DNA of 6,301 nucleotides from Candidatus Omnitrophica bacterium CG02_land_8_20_14_3_00__42_8 (GCA_002780805.1 PEUD01000146.1:1-6301), one strand, 5' to 3'. Counted from the first letter of the stretch, positions 1 to 5,846 are shown. Made by a program: numbers and translations. Notes: a model not told the origin generated them from the letters alone.

Positions 1-17
1 TGTCCGCTCGAACAGTA

Positions 18-2234
18 TTAGTTAGATACTTGCTCCTGATTACTCTCTTCCTGCGCCTCTTCTTTAGCAGCTTCTTCTTTTGCCTGATATTCCTGTATCA
101 ATATCTCCCTGGGCTTGGAGCCCCTGAAAGGGCCTATTATGCCGTTTTCTTCCATCGCATCTATAATCCTGGCGGCCCTTGTGTAACCAAGCCTTAATCT
201 TCTTTGAAGCATTGAAACAGAAGCCTGGCCTGTTTCCAGTACCATGTTTACGGCCTCGTCAAAAAACTCATCTTTTTCAAAACCGCCTCTTCCTGAGACG
301 CTCTTTTTCTGCTGTTCAAGTATTTCGTTGTCATACACAGGCTCCTGCTGAGTCTTTATGAAGCTTACAACCTTCTCTATCTCAGGATCCGTGAGAAACG
401 TGCCCTGGGCCCTTATCGGCTTTGGAGTTCCAGGTTCCAGAAACAGCATGTCGCCTTTCCCAAGCAGTTTATCAGCGCCGTTCATATCCAGGACCGTCCT
501 GGAATCAACCTTTGACGCGACCTTAAACGAAATCCTTGCGGGAAAATTCGCTTTTATCACTCCTGTTACGACATCCACTGACGGCCTCTGCGTGGCAAGT
601 ATCATGTGAATCCCGACTGCCCTTGAAAGCTGGGCAAGCCGTGTAATAGCATTCTCAATGTCTTCCTGAGCAACCATCATAAGATCCGCCAACTCGTCTA
701 TTATGACTACTATATAAGGGAGTTTTTCTTCTGATTTCTGATTAAATGCCTGTATATTCCTGACGGTAATTTTGGCCAGCATTTTATATCTATTTTCCAT
801 TTCTCCTACAACCCACCCAAGTGCGCCGGAGACCTTTTTGGCATCAGTCACGACAGGGCATAATAAATGAGGCAGGCCGTTGTATATGGCAAGTTCTACC
901 ATTTTCGGATCCACCATTAAAAATTTCAGTTCTTCAGGGGTGGCATTATAAATCATGCTCATTATAAGCGAGTTCACGCACACGGTCTTTCCTGAGCCGG
1001 TGGTGCCTGCTATCAAAAGATGGGGCATGTCTCCCAAATCCGTAACTACAGCCCTGCCGGAGATATCCTTGCCAAGCGCCATGGCCAGCTTTGAAGATGC
1101 TGCCATTTTTTGATATTCCTGGGATTCCAATATTTCTTTTAGAAATACCATGGACGTATTCGCGTTAGGAACTTCTATTCCAATACATGATTTTCCGGGT
1201 ATGGGCGCCACTATCCTCACAGTAGTTGCCTTCATAGTAAGCGCTATATCATCGTTAAGGCTTGTGATTCTATTTACCTTTACGCCCGGGGCAGGCTGTA
1301 ATTCATATCTTGTGATAACAGGCCCCTTGCTTATATCAATAACCTTTGATTCTATGCCGAAATCCCTGAGCGTATCTTCAAGTATCATGGCGCTTTCTTC
1401 AAGATTCTCTCCAAATATATTTCCTGACTCATAAGTAGGGGCATTTAATAAATCCAAGCTCGGGAGTTTATAATCGCCTACTACCCTCGGCTCAGTATTT
1501 GCTATCTTCGCGGCCGCGGGCTTTGGTTTGGGGCCGGACTTTGGCATTATATTTATCCTGGGTTTCTCTCCACCCTTATCCTGCGCTTTCTTTTCAATCT
1601 TTACCGCAGGCCTTAATCTAGGCCCTTCGCTGACAGGTTTCTCAATTTTTGCATAACCAAATGTTCTTTTTTCTTGTCTTCGCTTGCCTATCTTATCAAC
1701 TATAGCCCATATTTTCATGGATAGAGCAGAAATCACAGGCACTATTAAAAATTCTGTGGCAACTAAAAGCGCCAATATGGCCAGACTTATCGTTACTATG
1801 TATCCACCGATAGCCCCCAGATAATCCAGGAGAAACTTGTCAGTCAACAAAAATCCTAAAAGCCCGCCCCTCGCCACCATTAAAACTGAATCAGGCCTGG
1901 CTGTTAAACTGAAAAATGCTGAGCTTGCGGAAAATAAGAATAAGACCCCGATTATCCTGTATAATAACCTCCCGGTTAATTTTTCGGCAAGGATACCTAT
2001 GCCCCATACGATAAAAAGAAAAGGGATAAAAAACCCGGCATACCCTATCAATTTAAATATGGCCCATGCCGTGTAAGCGCCTGTCATTCCTATATAATTC
2101 CGGATATGAATATTAGGAGTGGATGTCTCGAAGCCGATGTCATAAGAAGAGTATGACATCATTGCAGACAACAAAAGTATTGCCAATACGAATAACCCTA
2201 TGGATACTATAAGATCTTTTTTATCCTTGCTCAT
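18..2234 (-). CDS. ftsK: FtsK/SpoIIIE family DNA translocase
   Basis: Septal, membrane-anchored, ATP-driven double-stranded DNA pump that moves chromosome ends through the closing division septum; in well-studied species it also activates XerCD at dif. The 738-residue protein has hydrophobic segments at about 8-26, 52-82, 91-110, 117-131 and 138-172 (FtsK_4TM-type anchor), then a basic, Pro/Lys-rich linker (about 180-250) that is far shorter than in E. coli FtsK. The motor follows: alpha domain from about 260, Walker A GTTGSGKT at 410-417, VDPKMVEL at 441-448, Walker B IIDELADLM at 511-519, and the ATQRPSVDVVTGVIKAN block at 547-563. A gamma winged helix lies at about 655-703, the part that reads polar DNA signals in this family. 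The tail is acidic and Glu/Gln-rich. ATG start, preceded by GGAAG only three bases away. Last gene of the run; no terminator is visible in the 17 bp left. Family assignment is firm; the exact role (general or stage-specific) cannot be told from sequence. Confidence 0.97.
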   Translation of the reverse strand: MSKDKKDLIVSIGLFVLAILLLSAMMSYSSYDIGFETSTPNIHIRNYIGMTGAYTAWAIFKLIGYAGFFIPFLFIVWGIGILAEKLTGRLLYRIIGVLFLFSASSAFFSLTARPDSVLMVARGGLLGFLLTDKFLLDYLGAIGGYIVTISLAILALLVATEFLIVPVISALSMKIWAIVDKIGKRRQEKRTFGYAKIEKPVSEGPRLRPAVKIEKKAQDKGGEKPRINIMPKSGPKPKPAAAKIANTEPRVVGDYKLPSLDLLNAPTYESGNIFGENLEESAMILEDTLRDFGIESKVIDISKGPVITRYELQPAPGVKVNRITSLNDDIALTMKATTVRIVAPIPGKSCIGIEVPNANTSMVFLKEILESQEYQKMAASSKLAMALGKDISGRAVVTDLGDMPHLLIAGTTGSGKTVCVNSLIMSMIYNATPEELKFLMVDPKMVELAIYNGLPHLLCPVVTDAKKVSGALGWVVGEMENRYKMLAKITVRNIQAFNQKSEEKLPYIVVIIDELADLMMVAQEDIENAITRLAQLSRAVGIHMILATQRPSVDVVTGVIKANFPARISFKVASKVDSRTVLDMNGADKLLGKGDMLFLEPGTPKPIRAQGTFLTDPEIEKVVSFIKTQQEPVYDNEILEQQKKSVSGRGGFEKDEFFDEAVNMVLETGQASVSMLQRRLRLGYTRAARIIDAMEENGIIGPFRGSKPREILIQEYQAKEEAAKEEAQEESNQEQVSN

Positions 2235-2237
2235 TTT

Positions 2238-2242
2238 CTTCC
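2238..2242 (-). promoter_or_regulatory. Weak ribosome binding site of ftsK
   Basis: GGAAG precedes the ftsK ATG with only three bases between. It is the only purine-rich element between the start codon and the palindromic repeat that begins at 2245, so the repeat leaves ftsK just about ten bases of its own initiation region. Initiation may be modest or helped by the base of the hairpin. The assignment rests on position alone. Confidence 0.45.
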
Positions 2243-2244
2243 GT

Positions 2245-2322
2245 TGTCATTGCGAGAAGCGAAGCGACGAAGCAATCTAAAAAAAGGGATTGCTTCGCTC
2301 ATTTCATTCGCTCGCAATGACA
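2245..2322. repeat. Palindromic repeat, TGTCATTGCGAG type
   Basis: A 78-bp interrupted palindrome between uppP and ftsK. The outer arms are perfect over 12 bp: TGTCATTGCGAG at 2245-2256 against CTCGCAATGACA at 2311-2322. The inner arms are perfect over 10 bp: CGAAGCAATC at 2268-2277 against GATTGCTTCG at 2288-2297, closing an A-rich 10-base loop. The middle is unequal (11 against 13 bases) and built of GAAGCGA-like units. From memory, very similar palindromes are scattered between genes in many unrelated bacterial genomes, so this is probably a non-coding dispersed or MITE-like repeat rather than a gene-specific signal. In the uppP-ftsK transcript it would fold into a long hairpin nine bases after the uppP stop and just before the ftsK ribosome site. 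No U-run follows it, so it does not look like an intrinsic terminator. Confidence 0.88.
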
Positions 2323-2331
2323 TATAGTTTC

Positions 2332-3081
2332 TTATTTTACGCACAATAATACTGTTATCCCCAATAAAATACAATATACCCCAAACCAGTGAAATCTGTT
2401 CCTATAAAGCGTCTTTAACAATAATTTTAATGATAAAACGCCTGTAATGCAAGATATAAAAAATCCTATGAAATAATTTACATTTATGCCTGAAAGATTT
2501 AATCCTGCTTCCTTTATCTTAAATAAGAACGCTCCGAGTATAACAGGAATGGATAATAAAAACGAGAATTTCGCGGAAGCCTGGCCGTCAAGCCCGAGAA
2601 ACAGGCCTGTAGAAATAGTAGCCCCGCTCCTGGAAATGCCGGGTAAAGCCGCTATGCCCTGAGCCAGGCCTATCAAGACCGCTTTAAAAGCCGTCATGCC
2701 TTCTGTCCCGAGCCTTATAAAATTGCCAGCTATAAGCCACGCGCCTGTCACTATAAACATGGCGCCGACTATTTTTACATTGTTAAATGCGGATTCTATA
2801 TTTTTTATAAAGAACAGGACAAAAACAAAAGTTACAATACTTCCCAATAAAATTAAAAAACCTATTCTTTTTTTAGTGGTTACGCTTTCTACTATCTCAC
2901 CTCCGAATACTATAAATATAGCCGCCAGCGTCCCAAGGTGTAAAAATAAATCGAAAAACAGCTCAGGTTCGCTGATGCCCATCAACTTGTGCAGAATAAC
3001 CAAATGGCCTGAGCTTGAAATCGGTAAAAACTCAGCCACCCCCTGCACTATCCCTGAAATTACTGCATTTAAAAATGTCAT
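2332..3081 (-). CDS. uppP: Undecaprenyl-diphosphate phosphatase (UppP/BacA)
   Basis: Integral membrane enzyme that hydrolyses undecaprenyl diphosphate to undecaprenyl phosphate, regenerating the lipid carrier for peptidoglycan and other envelope polymers; overproduction of the family gives bacitracin resistance. Both family signatures are present: QGVAEFLPISSSGH at 13-26 and ALPGISRSGATIS at 145-157, with Glu17, His26, Ser150 and Arg151 in the active-site positions. Gln13 stands where E. coli has the first of two glutamates, a common natural variant in the family as I recall it. The rest is a series of hydrophobic helices (for example 42-60, 72-92, 104-122, 170-188, 203-223, 232-248). At 249 residues it is slightly shorter than the usual 265-275. 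The ATG is right for the family, since motif 1 begins 12 residues in. No Shine-Dalgarno sequence precedes it: the space is taken by a 25-bp perfect hairpin. Probably co-transcribed with pnp, 80 bp upstream, and with ftsK. Confidence 0.96.
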   Translation of the reverse strand: MTFLNAVISGIVQGVAEFLPISSSGHLVILHKLMGISEPELFFDLFLHLGTLAAIFIVFGGEIVESVTTKKRIGFLILLGSIVTFVFVLFFIKNIESAFNNVKIVGAMFIVTGAWLIAGNFIRLGTEGMTAFKAVLIGLAQGIAALPGISRSGATISTGLFLGLDGQASAKFSFLLSIPVILGAFLFKIKEAGLNLSGINVNYFIGFFISCITGVLSLKLLLKTLYRNRFHWFGVYCILLGITVLLCVK

Positions 3082-3084
3082 ATG

Positions 3085-3135
3085 TTATTTTCAAACCCGC
3101 ATTGCAATTAAATTGCAATGCGGGTTTGAAAATAA
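3085..3135. repeat. 25-bp perfect inverted repeat (long hairpin) before uppP
   Basis: Bases 3085-3109 and 3111-3135 are exact reverse complements around the single base A3110. The arm reads outward-in as TTATTTTC, AAACCCGC, ATTGCAATT. As DNA this is a nearly perfect 51-bp palindrome; as RNA some central bases must open to make the loop. It ends three bases before the uppP ATG and shares three bases (3133-3135) with the neighbouring palindrome over the pnp stop. On the minus strand it is followed by ACATATG, not a U-run, so it is not a canonical intrinsic terminator, though it could protect the 3' end of a processed rpsO-pnp mRNA. It could equally be a single copy of a dispersed repeat family; no second copy exists in this window. 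Confidence 0.9.
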
Positions 3136-3172
3136 GTTGACACTCTGACAATGTCAGTTTGTCAACTTAGCG
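3133..3172. repeat. Dispersed palindrome, copy 1, overlapping the pnp stop
   Basis: Imperfect palindrome centred on A3151, with 18-bp arms (3133-3150 and 3152-3169) broken only at two adjacent pairs, 3143/3159 and 3144/3158. The left arm is TAAGTTGACACTCTGACA. Bases 3133-3172 match 5896-5935 at 36 of 40 positions in the same orientation, the match including TTAGCG beyond the right arm. Two of the four differences form a compensatory pair (T3137-A3165 here, G5900-C5928 there). The pnp stop codon (TGA, complement of 3162-3164) and the codons just before it lie within this element. Confidence 0.87.
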
Positions 3173-5240
3173 CTTGCTTAATACTAAGGTTCAGCCTGCC
3201 CATCTCGTCTATCTTAATGAGCTTGACTTTAACCTTGTCCCCAATTTTAACAACATCTTCCGCGTTTTTAACAAACTTATCCGAAAGCTCGGAAACATGC
3301 ACAAGGCCTTCCTTGCCAGGCAGTATCTCACAGAATGCGCCGAAGTTCATGATCTTTTTTACGGTAGCGTCATAAATCGTGCCGACTTCCGGCTCGCTTG
3401 TAATGCCCTTTATCATATCAATCGCTTTTCTGGAGGCCTCTTCATTGTCAGAAGCCACAGATACCTTGCCTTCATCATCCACTTCTATTGTAGCGCCTGT
3501 ATCCTGAATTATCCTTTTTATAATTTTGCCTCCCGGGCCTATCAAAACCCCTATTTTTTCCTTGTCTATCATCAGCGTAGTTATCCTCGGCGCATACCCT
3601 GATAATTCTTTTCTTGGTGCATTTATCGTTTCTATTATCTTCTTTAAAATAAATAGCCTTGCAGGATTTGCCTGTTTAATTATTCTTTTAATCAAATCCA
3701 TGTCTATTCCATTTATCTTAAGGTCCATTTGAAGCGCTGTTATACCCGAATCAGTGCCCGTGACCTTGAAATCTAGATCGCCATAGTGGTCTTCCAGGCC
3801 TGCAATATCTGTAAGTATTGCAGCATCTTTTCCTTCTTTTACAAGGCCCATGGCTATGCCTGAAACAGGTTTTTTAATAGGCACCCCGGCATCCATTAAT
3901 GAAAGCGTAGCTGCGCACACACTTGCCATACTGCTTGAACCGTTTGACTCCAGTATCTCTGAAACAACCCTTACAGTGTAAGGAAACTCTTCGGTTGACG
4001 GCATAACAGCCTTTAAAGCCCGTTCTGCCAATGCGCCATGGCCTATCTCACGCCTGCCAGGGCCTCTCATCGGCTTTGTTTCTCCTACGCTGAAAGGCGG
4101 AAAATTATAATGCAGCATGAAATTTTTAAATTTCTCACCCTCAAGGGTATCCAGCCTCTGCTCGTCCTGGCTTGTGCCCAATGTAGTGATGCACAGGCTC
4201 TGCGTCTGGCCCCTTGTAAAAAGCCCTGAGCCATGAGTTCTTGGCAAAAGCCCCACCTCGCATGTTATCGGCCTTATATCTTCGTATTTTCTGGCGTCTA
4301 TCCTGACCTTCTTATCCAGAATAAACTTTCTGACCTCGGCCTTTTCCACCTCGCTCAACGCAGCCTTTATATCAACCTCACTCAAGGATCCGTCTTCCTG
4401 AGTCAATTTCGCAACAATCTGCTTTGCCAGAATATTAAACGCGTCCTCTCTCTGCTCTTTTGCAGGCAGTGAATGTATCTTTTTAAAATCATCCAGGGAA
4501 AGTTTTCTGACCTTTTCCTGAAGCTCTTCAGGTACAAGCTTTAGTTCAGGCTTGATTTTTTCCTTGCCGCATTTTTTATGCAGCTCTTCCTGCAATTCTA
4601 TGCTAGCCCTTATGTATTCCTGACTTAACTCTATTGCCTCCAGCATCTTTTCTTCAGAGATCTGGCTGGCCCCTGCCTCAAGCATTATAATCCTGTCCTT
4701 CAAGCCCACTGAAACCAGGTTTAAAGAACTTTCTTCCAGCTCCTTAAAGGTAGGGTTAATGACAAACTTATCGCCTACCAAACCTATCTTCACTGCCCCA
4801 ATAGGGCCCATAAAAGGTATATCGGATATAGCGAGGGCGCACGAGGCCCCTATCATGGCAGGCATATCAGAGTCATTCTGTCCGTCGCTTGAAAGTACTG
4901 TCGCCACTATCTGCACCTCATTCACAAAACCCTTTGGGAAAAGGGGCCTTATGGGCCTGTCTATCAGCCTTGAAGTCAGGATCTCTTTTTCAGTAGGCCT
5001 TCCTTCTCTTTTAAAATACCCCCCGGGAATCCTGCCTGCGGCATATGTCTTTTCCTGGTATTCCACTGTCAGCGGAAAGAAATCAATGCCTTCCCTTATC
5101 TCGCCCGACGAGACAGCTGTTACAAGCACCACTGTGCCGCCGTACTGCACGCAAACAGCGCCGTTAGCCTGCTTGGCCATCTTGCCTGTTTCGATAATTA
5201 TTGTCTCTCTCCCGATCTTTCTTTCAACTTTATGAATCAT
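3162..5240 (-). CDS. pnp: Polynucleotide phosphorylase (polyribonucleotide nucleotidyltransferase)
   Basis: Cytoplasmic 3'-5' phosphorolytic exoribonuclease, normally a trimer and often part of the RNA degradosome; it can also add heteropolymeric tails. The 692-residue protein has the full domain order: RNase PH-like 1 (about 1-140), an all-helical middle (about 145-300), RNase PH-like 2 (about 310-535), KH (about 552-612) and S1 (about 617-690). Visible motifs are GGYFKREG at 73-80 (the RNA-contact loop, FFRR in E. coli), IDRPIRPLFP at 93-102, RGQTQ at 343-347, GPGRREIGHG at 393-402, SNGSSSMAS at 432-440, and Asp484 and Asp490 in DHYGDLDFK, matching the metal-binding aspartates of E. coli. 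The KH loop GPGGKIIK is at 568-575. The protein ends ...LSIKQALS, with its TGA inside a palindromic repeat, but no domain is lost. ATG start with GAAAGGA three bases upstream. It follows rpsO by 88 bp, the classic arrangement in which a stem between them is an RNA-processing or termination site. Confidence 0.98.
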   Translation of the reverse strand: MIHKVERKIGRETIIIETGKMAKQANGAVCVQYGGTVVLVTAVSSGEIREGIDFFPLTVEYQEKTYAAGRIPGGYFKREGRPTEKEILTSRLIDRPIRPLFPKGFVNEVQIVATVLSSDGQNDSDMPAMIGASCALAISDIPFMGPIGAVKIGLVGDKFVINPTFKELEESSLNLVSVGLKDRIIMLEAGASQISEEKMLEAIELSQEYIRASIELQEELHKKCGKEKIKPELKLVPEELQEKVRKLSLDDFKKIHSLPAKEQREDAFNILAKQIVAKLTQEDGSLSEVDIKAALSEVEKAEVRKFILDKKVRIDARKYEDIRPITCEVGLLPRTHGSGLFTRGQTQSLCITTLGTSQDEQRLDTLEGEKFKNFMLHYNFPPFSVGETKPMRGPGRREIGHGALAERALKAVMPSTEEFPYTVRVVSEILESNGSSSMASVCAATLSLMDAGVPIKKPVSGIAMGLVKEGKDAAILTDIAGLEDHYGDLDFKVTGTDSGITALQMDLKINGIDMDLIKRIIKQANPARLFILKKIIETINAPRKELSGYAPRITTLMIDKEKIGVLIGPGGKIIKRIIQDTGATIEVDDEGKVSVASDNEEASRKAIDMIKGITSEPEVGTIYDATVKKIMNFGAFCEILPGKEGLVHVSELSDKFVKNAEDVVKIGDKVKVKLIKIDEMGRLNLSIKQALS

Positions 5241-5243
5241 ATG

Positions 5244-5250
5244 TCCTTTC
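5244..5250 (-). promoter_or_regulatory. Ribosome binding site of pnp
   Basis: GAAAGGA lies on the coding strand with only CAT between it and the ATG, a shorter spacing than the usual five to nine bases. No better in-frame start is nearby, and the first residues (MIHKVERKIG) are typical of the N-terminus of PNPase, so the start is kept despite the tight spacing. Confidence 0.6.
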
Positions 5251-5258
5251 TTGTGAAA

Positions 5259-5325
5259 AAGGCGGACCTAAAGACCTTTATTCATAAAATCTGAATACCG
5301 TGCGACAGGTCGCTAAATCCGCCTT
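5259..5325 (-). terminator. Branched stem between rpsO and pnp, possible attenuator or processing site
   Basis: On the coding strand AAGGCGGA (complement of 5318-5325) pairs perfectly over 8 bp with TCCGCCTT (complement of 5259-5266), enclosing two smaller hairpins: GCGAC/GTCGC (5302-5306 with 5309-5313) and TATTCA/TGAATA (5279-5284 with 5292-5297). The 3' strand runs straight into TTTTTC, so partial rho-independent termination after rpsO is plausible. In E. coli the same position holds the rpsO terminator and an RNase III stem used in PNPase autocontrol. Equivalence here is inferred from position, not from sequence similarity. Some read-through must occur, because no promoter for pnp is apparent in the 88-bp gap. 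Confidence 0.55.
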
Positions 5326-5328
5326 CCA

Positions 5329-5598
5329 TTATTTTTTTAAACTCAGCTTACTAGTGAGTTCGCGGTATTTTTCCGGGTTTTCTTTTTTAAGATAATCTAG
5401 AAGCCTTTTTCTCTTACCTACTAATTTTAAAAGCCCGACCCTTGAATTGAAATCCTTTTTGTGGGACTTAAAATGATCTGTAAGGCCATTGATCCTCTCT
5501 GTAATCAAAGCTATCTGCACATTACAGGAACCGGTATCTTTTTCGTGTTCAGCAAACTTCTTTATTACCTCTTTTTTCTTATCCTTTACTAATGCCAC
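5329..5598 (-). CDS. rpsO: 30S ribosomal protein S15
   Basis: Primary binder of the three-way junction in the central domain of 16S rRNA, early in 30S assembly; in several bacteria it also represses its own mRNA through leader structures. The 89-residue length is exactly that of the family. The family core is clear: HEKDTGS at 18-24, VQIALITERINGLTDHFKSHKKD at 27-49 (in two helices) and GLLKLVGKRKRLLDYLKK at 55-72. His42, Asp49 and Ser52, matching the conserved rRNA-contact residues, are all kept. Unusual residues are Cys25-Asn26 where Pro-Glu is common, Phe50-Asn51 for the usual aromatic/His pair, and Val54 where the SRRGL motif normally has Arg. The start is GTG, set by GGAGG seven bases upstream and by family length. 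First gene after a strong promoter, and 88 bp ahead of pnp. Confidence 0.98.
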   Translation of the reverse strand: MALVKDKKKEVIKKFAEHEKDTGSCNVQIALITERINGLTDHFKSHKKDFNSRVGLLKLVGKRKRLLDYLKKENPEKYRELTSKLSLKK

Positions 5599-5605
5599 TT
5601 TTGAG

Positions 5606-5610
5606 CCTCC
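5606..5610 (-). promoter_or_regulatory. Ribosome binding site fixing the GTG start of rpsO
   Basis: A full GGAGG on the coding strand is followed by seven bases (CTCAAAA) and then GTG. This near-ideal Shine-Dalgarno fixes the non-ATG start at 5598. It sits 13 bases downstream of the nearest leader hairpin (5624-5639), so it is probably accessible in the default fold. Confidence 0.85.
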
Positions 5611-5623
5611 GGTTTCAAATTAA

Positions 5624-5679
5624 GCAAAGCAAGCTTTGCGGCTACAGCGTATAGATGTAGCTGCACCATCTTATGGTGC
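5624..5679. repeat. REP-like inverted hairpin pair 1 (modules A and B) in the rpsO leader
   Basis: Two 7-bp hairpins point away from a shared 23-base centre. Module A (minus sense) is TGTAGCC followed by a stem of 5624-5630 with 5633-5639 (GCAAAGC/GCTTTGC, 2-base loop). Module B (plus sense) is TGTAGCT followed by a stem of 5663-5669 with 5673-5679 (GCACCAT/ATGGTGC, loop CTT). The two TGTAGC tails (5640-5646 and 5656-5662) are separated by nine bases and can pair with each other. GTAG followed by a short hairpin, arranged as inverted pairs, is the known design of REP/BIME elements mobilised by RAYT transposases. No RAYT gene is visible in this window, so membership is inferred from shape. Confidence 0.78.
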
Positions 5680-5695
5680 CAATGCTGGCATATCA

Positions 5696-5754
5696 GCAGC
5701 GCAAGGCGCTGCAGCTACAATTCATGTATGTAACCGCGGCAGAGCCTGCTCTGC
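5696..5754. repeat. REP-like inverted hairpin pair 2 (modules C and D) in the rpsO leader
   Basis: Same plan as the pair at 5624-5679. Module C (minus sense) is TGTAGCT followed by a stem of 5696-5702 with 5706-5712 (GCAGCGC/GCGCTGC, 3-base loop). Module D (plus sense) is TGTAACCGCG followed by a stem of 5739-5745 with 5748-5754 (GCAGAGC/GCTCTGC, loop CT). The tails (5713-5719 and 5729-5735) are again nine bases apart. Module D has GTAA for GTAG and three extra bases, and looks the most diverged. Modules B and C share the frame TGTAGCTGCA-N4-CTT-N4-TGC, but their four variable stem pairs differ in a fully compensatory way (CCAT/ATGG against GCGC/GCGC). A small hairpin, TGCCA/TGGCA, reaches into the 16-base gap between the two pairs (5677-5690). 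Confidence 0.78.
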
Positions 5755-5778
5755 ATAATGAAATTCTTATTTTATTGA

Positions 5779-5807
5779 ATTATACTATACCTTATTATTC
5801 TGGTCAA
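5779..5807 (-). promoter_or_regulatory. Sigma70-type promoter of the rpsO-pnp operon
   Basis: On the minus strand TTGACC (complement of 5802-5807) is followed after exactly 17 bases by a perfect TATAAT (complement of 5779-5784). Transcription should begin near 5771-5773, giving an rpsO leader of about 170 nt that includes all four hairpin modules. The -35 box lies two bases beyond the stem of the upstream intrinsic terminator, so incoming transcription is cut off just before this promoter. It is the best promoter in the window and probably serves rpsO, pnp, uppP and ftsK. Confidence 0.87.
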
Positions 5808-5809
5808 GA

Positions 5810-5846
5810 AAAATCTGCCCGCCAAAGAGCACAGCGGGCAGATTTT
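5810..5846 (-). terminator. Bidirectional intrinsic terminator upstream of rpsO
   Basis: A 13-bp perfect stem, 5810-5822 with 5834-5846 (GC-rich core CTGCCCGC/GCGGGCAG), encloses an 11-base loop. The flanks are A-rich on the left and T-rich on the right, so either strand ends in a run of four or more U: on the minus strand ATTTTTCTTG, on the plus strand ATTTTGCTTG. It most likely ends transcription of the partial gene at the right edge before the rpsO promoter. No plus-strand gene in the window would use it. Confidence 0.88.

Noticed and set aside
3085..3135. Intrinsic terminator of the pnp transcript
   Set aside because: The stem is long but is followed on the coding strand by ACATATG with no U-run; the U-rich part lies inside the stem. 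A role in 3'-end protection remains possible.
2696..3148. Plus-strand 150-codon open frame opposite uppP
   Set aside because: It lies antisense to a clear uppP gene, has no family resemblance, and its end runs through the palindromes.
3137..3165. TTGACA boxes within the palindrome as promoter -35 elements
   Set aside because: They arise from the palindrome itself (one on each strand), and no -10 hexamer lies 16-18 bases downstream on either strand.
4759..5235. Plus-strand 158-codon open frame opposite pnp
   Set aside because: It is the complement-strand shadow of the first RNase PH domain of pnp, with no recognisable protein features.
5656..5719. Cloverleaf-like fold resembling a tRNA (10-bp closing stem with inner hairpins)
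   Set aside because: There is no T-loop motif, no plausible acceptor end and only 64 bases; the stems are better explained as two REP-like modules facing each other.
5624..5754. Integron attC site or CRISPR-like array
   Set aside because: No GTTRRRY/RYYYAAC core sites and no integrase. The repeated modules alternate in orientation and have no unique spacers of constant length.
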